From: Sphingobacterium thalpophilum | Lineage (GTDB): Bacteria > Bacteroidota > Bacteroidia > Sphingobacteriales > Sphingobacteriaceae | Length of the DNA: 64,000 bases | Direction of reading: 5' to 3' | Assembly: GCF_901482695.1 (NCBI RefSeq) | Contig: NZ_LR590484.1 | Location: 1,302,001 to 1,366,000 of the forward strand | In this document: in pieces, positions 55,094 through 64,000 of the stretch | Layout of the letters: every line of letters starts with the position of its first letter | How positions within the stretch are numbered: the stretch's first letter is position 1 | The notes under the pieces: model-generated | Database searches by the model: none | What the model was told of the DNA's origin: nothing | What the model saw: only the letters and a program-made list of their open reading frames with translations | Program-made: the position numbers and the translations under genes

Positions 55094-55904
55094 AATTTTA
55101 ATTCTTCTCATGTTTTTGTATAGTTAGTTAACGAAATCAATATCTGGCTTTTTTAACCCTACAAAGATTAATATTGTATTCGATTAACAGGTAAAACTGC
55201 CCTATCACATAGCTATCACACTTATACCACTTACCTAACACACTATAGCAAAATCCGACAAAATCTAGTATTAAAAGGATTATATCAGACAAACATGAGG
55301 CATTCGTTACTTCAACTCATCCCGTTAACAATTAATTAGGCTAAGGATATTTATTTGTTTATTCAGCAGTCGAATTAAGCGCACTTTAAAGTAAATTTTC
55401 AACATTCAATAACCTTTTGCATCATACAAACCATAATTCAATTGACTTCAGGTTATCGCCGATAATATACTATGTCAATGAGAAAAGAAAACAACTAAAG
55501 ATTTCAAATCGCAGCGCCGGACTTTCTAAATACTATAGTGAAATCACTGAAAATAGATCACCGACTACATGTTCATAACGATTTCTTTAATTAAGTTGCC
55601 AGACAATGGAAACAAAGAGAAATTTCACGGATACTTTCAAATACGTGCGAAGGTGTATAAGTAACCCCAAAAGGTAAATAAGGTCGTAGTAAAAGCTGGA
55701 AGCGTGACTCTAACTAGATGTCGACTGACTATGGGCGAAAAGAATAAAGGAATATACCATAAGGCCGGGATGATGCTGGACTTTTATGACCGTACGGCAG
55801 TATAACAGGACCGTAGACGCCCATAAACCGTTTCCGGTATCGCAGAGAGAGCGGTTCCCTCCGGGTCATCCAGCTGCGCGCAGCAAGTACCGCTGTAAAC
55901 GGAA
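55094..55904. other. Intergenic region with possible decayed reading frames
   Basis: About 0.8 kb between the small peptide gene and the rRNA terminator. It is AT-rich to about 55600. From 55606 a 23-codon frame (METKRNFTDTFKYV...) runs to a stop near 55677, and a second frame about 55660-55800 (VNKVVVKAGSVTLT ... MMLDFYDRTAV) follows in a different phase. Both could be remnants of a broken gene; neither is recognisable. No tRNA or transposase was found. Confidence 0.4.
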
Positions 55905-55935
55905 GAAGCCCTTGACTGTTTCCAGCAAGGGCTTC
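55905..55935 (-). terminator. rRNA operon terminator
   Basis: GAAGCCCTTG (55905-55914) pairs perfectly with CAAGGGCTTC (55926-55935), 11-nt loop. It lies 11 nt past the 5S 3' end. The trailing T tract on the minus strand is short. Confidence 0.75.
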
Positions 55936-55946
55936 CGTGTAAAAAA

Positions 55947-56053
55947 AGGCACCGACCTACTCTCCCACCTGTTACGGCAATACCATCGGCTCTGGCGGGC
56001 TTGACTGCTCTGTTCGGAATGGGAAGAGGTAGACACCGCCGATATAGGCACCT
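55947..56053 (-). rRNA. rrf: 5S ribosomal RNA
   Basis: The minus strand reads AGGTGCCTATATCGGC and TACCTCTTCCCATTCCGAAC, with the conserved 5S loop sequences, and ends GGTCGGTGCCT. The ends pair as helix I with two wobble pairs, which sets the limits to within a few bases; the length of about 107 nt is normal. Confidence 0.93.
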
Positions 56054-56203
56054 AAAGATCATTTATGGTATCAAGCAGCTGGATGATGGTATTCAGGTTC
56101 CCCCTGCAGGGAAAATACCGGTCCGGCAGCACGCACCATACTGACATATATACCGAAAGAGTGTTCAAAAATTAAAGAGGAAGACAACAGTGTCTGTCTG
56201 CTT

Positions 56204-59089
<2,886 letters not shown>

Positions 59090-59262
59090 CCCCGGCCCTT
59101 TTGCCCGCCGGGAAGCTGCATGGATATGCCATCACTGACATTATCCCTACTGTTGTCTTCTCTTGTAATTTTTTTTCTCTTTCAGTATGTCAAAGAACTC
59201 TTTGGTAGATATAAGTAGTTAGATGTTAGTATTAAGATCATTATATGTCGCCATATCATCTC

Positions 59263-59290
59263 TAAATACTATATACTAAATACTATATAC
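59263..59290. repeat. 14-bp perfect tandem duplication in the rRNA spacer
   Basis: TAAATACTATATAC occurs twice head-to-tail (59263-59276, 59277-59290), 7 bp from the 3' end of tRNA-Ala. It is likely a replication-slippage product and useful as a copy-specific marker. Confidence 0.85.
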
Positions 59291-59297
59291 TATCTCG

Positions 59298-59371
59298 TGG
59301 AGAATAACGGATTCGAACCGTTGACCCCCTGCGTGCAAGGCAGGTGCTCTAGCCAGCTGAGCTAATTCCCC
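59298..59371 (-). tRNA. tRNA-Ala (anticodon TGC)
   Basis: 74 nt on the minus strand, starting GGGGAATTAGCTCAGC, with anticodon loop CTTGCAC and T loop GGTTCGAATCC. The acceptor stem GGGGAAT/ATTCTCC pairs with one G-T, discriminator A. CCA is not encoded. Standard spacer tRNA. Confidence 0.95.
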
Positions 59372-59382
59372 TTTTCTATCCG

Positions 59383-59456
59383 TAGTCCCGAGCAGATTTG
59401 AACTGCTGACCCCTACATTATCAGTGTAGTGCTCTGACCAACTGAGCTACGGGACT
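59383..59456 (-). tRNA. tRNA-Ile (anticodon GAT)
   Basis: 74 nt on the minus strand: acceptor AGTCCCG/CGGGACT, D-arm AGCTCAGTTGGTCAGAGC, anticodon loop CTGATAA, T arm GCAGTTCAAATCTGC. CCA is not encoded. Lies 11 bp upstream of tRNA-Ala in transcription order. Confidence 0.95.
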
Positions 59457-59574
59457 AGCTGTATTATTCCATCTCTCCTTCCGGGACCGCTCCTTTAAGG
59501 GGAGGGCACTTTCTTCTGATGTTTTCTTCTTTTCAATCATGTGGTACGTGACGGGCAACGGTCCGCGATGCTCT

Positions 59575-61106
<1,532 letters not shown>

Positions 61107-61358
61107 AATGAAGTTTCTGATTCCGACTATTTATAATAATCAGAATTCTTTTTTAATATCTCTGATCTCGGACCGAATTGAACGGATTGATTGAATCTGT
61201 TCCATGACTTCCGACTTTCGTCTGTCTGCCCGTCACGCTACATGATTGTGTATTATTAAAGAACTTTATGCGCTTCAACTTCCGTATCCGCTATATTCAG
61301 ACGGGCATTGCGCCCTCTTTATCTTTTTTTGTTTTTTCCGCCGTTTCCTGCGGGACTG

Positions 61359-61391
61359 CAAAGGTAGGAATCTTTTCCGGACTTCCAAAAA
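61359..61391 (-). promoter_or_regulatory. rRNA promoter proximal to 16S (P2)
   Basis: On the minus strand TACCTTTG (61366-61359) matches the TAnnTTTG -7 element. A TTTTTG -33-like element (61391-61386) lies 19 bases upstream. Transcription would start about 245 nt before mature 16S. Confidence 0.75.
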
Positions 61392-61509
61392 CTTTCTGAA
61401 GTTTTTTTTTGGCTTTCTTTTTCCGGTTTCCGCGTTCAGCTACCGTTGAACCCTTCTTTTTTCATGGCTGCTTCTTCCGGAGCAGCCCGCCCTCCCTTGC
61501 GGAGTGGTG

Positions 61510-61542
61510 CAAAGATAGAAACTTTTGGAACAAACTTCCAAG
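61510..61542 (-). promoter_or_regulatory. rRNA promoter distal to 16S (P1)
   Basis: On the minus strand TATCTTTG (61517-61510) matches TAnnTTTG, with TCTTG and a shared TTGGAAGT block about 21 bases upstream. It lies 151 bp upstream of P2 and has a similar layout, so the two look like duplicated rRNA promoters. Confidence 0.72.
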
Positions 61543-61549
61543 ACTTCTG

Positions 61550-62300
61550 TCCTTATTTTTTCCGTTTTTGCCCTAACCCGCTGGACAGGTGGACGATTGT
61601 TTTTGAAACCGGCGGCTCCGGGACCGCAGAACAGGGGCCGCAAGGACGGGCAGAAGCAAAAATCTCCGCGGAAAGCATCCGGTTAAGCAGAATGCTATCC
61701 GGATGCAGGGCAGAGCAGAAGCCGCCCGGAGCCGGGCGCAGTTCTGCCGGACCGCAGAGGGCAGAGCAGCCAGCTCCCCCGAAAGATGGACGGGCGTTTG
61801 AGCCGGGGCCGGAAAATCCGGCCCGGGGCAAACCATCTGAACGGAAAGACTCCGGCCGACCGGCAGGCGGACGGGAATCCCGGCACCATGGCCAACAGCG
61901 ACGCCTCCCCCCGGAGCCCGGGGAACAGATCCTGAAGACGGGTTACCAGAGCCCGCAATACTCCGATAATCCTTGGCTCTCACTGCAGGACAGCAGCATG
62001 CCATCAGCACGGTGGCTCCGCCCTGTTTCCGTGCTGAGTCCGTGTTGAGTCCGTGTCCTGCACGCTCTCAGCGCCCCAGAGCCCTGTTCTCACTCCACGG
62101 TCATCCTGCCCCAGATGCGGATAAGGCACGGAGCAGCAGTGGATCCCCGGTGCACCACAGCCGGAGAAAACATGGGGCAGTACGGACACACGCACTCCGG
62201 ACACACGATCTGCTGACTGCCGGGCCGATACAGGCCGGAAGCGCACGACCAGCTACGGATATCCGGTCCAACGGCCAAAGGGCAATCTGGCAGAACACAA
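61550..62300. other. GC-rich, apparently noncoding segment upstream of the rRNA operon
   Basis: About 0.75 kb that is clearly more GC-rich than the rest of the window. It has several overlapping open frames on both strands, but their products are Arg/Pro/Gly/Ala-rich, resemble no family, and have no plausible starts. Hairpins include GCATCCGG/CCGGATGC (61675-61706), CGCCCGG/CCGGGCG (61723-61738) and GGGCCGGA/TCCGGCCC (61806-61824), and an 11-bp tandem repeat CCGTGYTGAGT lies at 62029-62050. Function not known. Confidence 0.6.
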
Positions 62301-62335
62301 CATATATATTTAGATAGGCTTTACTTAGGGTTTGT

Positions 62336-62383
62336 TTAGGTTTAGTTTAGGTTTTCATTAGGTACTAGCTAAACTAAACCTAA
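62336..62383. repeat. 15-bp perfect inverted repeat with 18-nt loop
   Basis: TTAGGTTTAGTTTAG (62336-62350) and CTAAACTAAACCTAA (62369-62383) are exact inverted copies. Imperfect pairing continues outward to about 31 bp (roughly 24 matches). There is no T tract, so it is not a standard terminator; it sits at the edge of the GC-rich segment. The region 62384-62598 after it shows no gene. Confidence 0.85.
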
Positions 62384-62598
62384 CAGAAATCTAACTAAGA
62401 AATATGTAATATCTAGGTAAATATGGAACTTGATTAATATATAACCTTTCCTTATACAGTCGTCCAGGATGCTAGGATAATTCAGGTAAACCGACTAAAA
62501 TAGGCATTTCATTAAATGCCCCCAGAAATGCAGAACTTTCCGAGGGCAATATAGTAATGAGCGCCCTCCTACCTATTTAGTCAGACTGATAATCAGCG

Positions 62599-63990
62599 TT
62601 AATAAGCATGTGTCCTGAATTCGGCCAGGTGGGTGGAAGTCGCGCTGTTCATCGGAGCCGTCATCGTAATCCGAATATATCTCGCTTTGACGGGCGTCAG
62701 GCTATAGTCCTGCCATGCCGCTGGGCTATCAGCTGAATTAAACGTCAAGCCTTCAGCAATCATAGACCAGTTAACCTTATCTAAAGAAATTTCTACATTG
62801 AACGTCTTAAAGCCGCCAGTTGTATTATTATGACGTCTTATCATCCCAATGCTTCCTAAAATCTCTGTTTTACTCAAATCAATAATAAACCAGTGTGGAT
62901 AGACCGGATTATTAGTAGAAGACCATGTAGAATGCCAATAGGTATTGATATCGCCGTCTATCAGACTCTGCGCTTTCCCGTTCGCTGCTCCTTCATTGGT
63001 CTCTGTTGAAGATGCTTCTGCCGTCCATGACAATTTATTTAAGGGTGCTAATGGATTCACTTGGAGCTTGTGTTCTGGGGACGTGAGGCCTTCAGTTTCG
63101 AATGTGTACGTGAACGTTGTCGCCTTTCCCTGCACGTCGAACGTCAATTTTCCTTTAACATCCGTATTTCCCTCTACTTTAGCTGTTTTTTTTACACCAT
63201 TCAATTCATATTGCACCCGCACTGTAACCGGATCTTTAGTCGTATTATCCCAGACCAAAACCGCATCGCTTCCGCTCATGTATGAAAAAACTGTCGGCAA
63301 CATTAATTTATATGTAATTAAACCAGGTGCCATTTCTACTTGTGTTGCTGGAGCTCGGTTCCATTCATCGTCCTGAAGTCTTAAACTAAAATTTATCTTT
63401 TTAGTTTCGTCTGTTAAATTCGAGATCGTTACCGTATCTTTAATATTGCCTTTTAGGCTAACCTCAAAAGATTTTCCGCCCACCGTATAAGACAATGTCC
63501 CGGGCAATTCACGTGTGGAAGTATTGGGAAAGATAAATGTCACACCACCAGGGACCGGATGCACAGAAACATTCTCTATTTTATAGTCAGCCTCATATGC
63601 TCTCGGCGTCAACGCGGTCCTCGTAACTTTGGAACCCGTACCGTCGGCAGTAAAATATTGCAACGAAAAATCATAATTTTTTAGTTCGCTTAAATGTATG
63701 ACCAACGGGACATCGAACTTGGAGACATCAACTGTTCTGTCTTGCCCGCCATCTGTATATCTAACCTTAGCTTTTACAACACGGTCTGACAAAGCCGGCC
63801 AATGTATTTCCACATTCTGATTATAGGCTGACACATACGTCAAGTTTGTAGGTCTGGCTGTTGGTCTTGTTTCAGTTACGATAGGCTCCTGCTCTGTTTG
63901 TCGAGGAAATACAAGCTCTTCCTCTTTGCAACCCACCATAAATAACACCAGTATTCCCAAAATGACATTGAATGCCCAGCTCTTTTTCAT
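62599..63990 (-). CDS. Surface lipoprotein with C-terminal F5/8-type (discoidin) domain
   Basis: A 463-aa lipoprotein (ILVLFMVGCKEEE, Cys21). A Pro/Thr-rich linker leads to two or three fibronectin/Ig-like beta domains (about 48-320; NLTYVSAYNQNVEIHWPAL and VRYTDGGQDRTVDV are DUF4998/DUF4959-like, from memory). The C-terminal F5/8 type C domain (about 325-463) contains SLIDGDINTYWHSTW, WFIIDLSKTEILGSIGMIRR and ARYIRITM. Such proteins act as SusE/F-like glycan binders and usually follow susC-susD, which would lie right of the window. The ATG at 63990 is just inside the edge; upstream DNA is too short to judge. Confidence 0.9.
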   Translation of the reverse strand: MKKSWAFNVILGILVLFMVGCKEEELVFPRQTEQEPIVTETRPTARPTNLTYVSAYNQNVEIHWPALSDRVVKAKVRYTDGGQDRTVDVSKFDVPLVIHLSELKNYDFSLQYFTADGTGSKVTRTALTPRAYEADYKIENVSVHPVPGGVTFIFPNTSTRELPGTLSYTVGGKSFEVSLKGNIKDTVTISNLTDETKKINFSLRLQDDEWNRAPATQVEMAPGLITYKLMLPTVFSYMSGSDAVLVWDNTTKDPVTVRVQYELNGVKKTAKVEGNTDVKGKLTFDVQGKATTFTYTFETEGLTSPEHKLQVNPLAPLNKLSWTAEASSTETNEGAANGKAQSLIDGDINTYWHSTWSSTNNPVYPHWFIIDLSKTEILGSIGMIRRHNNTTGGFKTFNVEISLDKVNWSMIAEGLTFNSADSPAAWQDYSLTPVKARYIRITMTAPMNSATSTHLAEFRTHAY

Positions 63991-64000
63991 TTTCCTTTTC

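Noticed and set aside
61446..62317. Open frames of up to 200 codons on both strands in the GC-rich segment
   Set aside because: High GC lengthens random frames; the products overlap one another, are low in complexity and show no family resemblance or start signals.

Overview
The window comes from a member of the Bacteroidota, almost certainly a Sphingobacterium or close relative (Sphingobacteriaceae). The evidence is three SusC/SusD outer-membrane pairs, lipoprotein signals, -7 promoter elements of the TAnnTTTG type, a 16S gene with Sphingobacterium-like variable regions (recalled by eye, not aligned), and the rRNA order 16S-tRNA-Ile-tRNA-Ala-23S-5S. Most genes encode exported glycan-, protein-, lipid- or nucleic-acid-degrading proteins.

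1-14.8 kb, polysaccharide utilisation locus 1 (PUL1, all minus strand): a GH92 alpha-mannosidase, a basic-secretory-protein type peptidase, a second GH92, a sensor kinase and an OmpR-type regulator form a tight unit. SusC/SusD follows, then a third GH92 cut by the window edge. Three transcription starts (GH92, susC, GH92) carry the same 16-bp palindromic operator at the same spacing from a -7 element, which points to one small regulon. At least one GH92 has Gln where the family catalytic acid Glu is expected, so mannose-1-phosphate linkages (phosphomannan) are a candidate substrate.

14.8-24.6 kb: a truncated thioredoxin-like remnant, a phosphocholine-specific phospholipase C, an unrecognised 530-aa protein, a CpsB/YwqE-type PHP phosphatase, two envelope proteins of unknown function and a clostripain-like (C11) lipoprotein.

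24.8-33.1 kb (plus): a five-gene operon encoding a fimbrillin-nuclease fusion lipoprotein, a fimbrillin lipoprotein, a TonB-dependent receptor, a DUF5689 lipoprotein and a secreted endonuclease/exonuclease/phosphatase. I read it as an extracellular nucleic-acid degradation and uptake system; this is the best candidate for a little-described system. A HAD phosphatase follows.

34.0-44.7 kb, PUL2: SusC-SusD-GH20-GH29 on the minus strand and a divergent GH2 on the plus strand. Together they suggest a fucosylated, HexNAc- and galactose-containing glycan. The shared intergenic region holds an inverted pair of LacI-like operator sequences.

44.9-55.1 kb: a small membrane protein, a third SusC/SusD pair without a glycosidase, a divergent hybrid histidine kinase, and a fimbrillin/FISUMP-like lipoprotein preceded by a 60-codon Gly/Ser-rich peptide gene.

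55.9-61.5 kb: a complete rRNA operon on the minus strand with two tandem promoters. It is followed by about 0.85 kb of unusually GC-rich, apparently noncoding DNA, a 15-bp inverted repeat, and a SusE/F-like discoidin-domain lipoprotein at the right edge that probably ends a fourth PUL lying outside the window.
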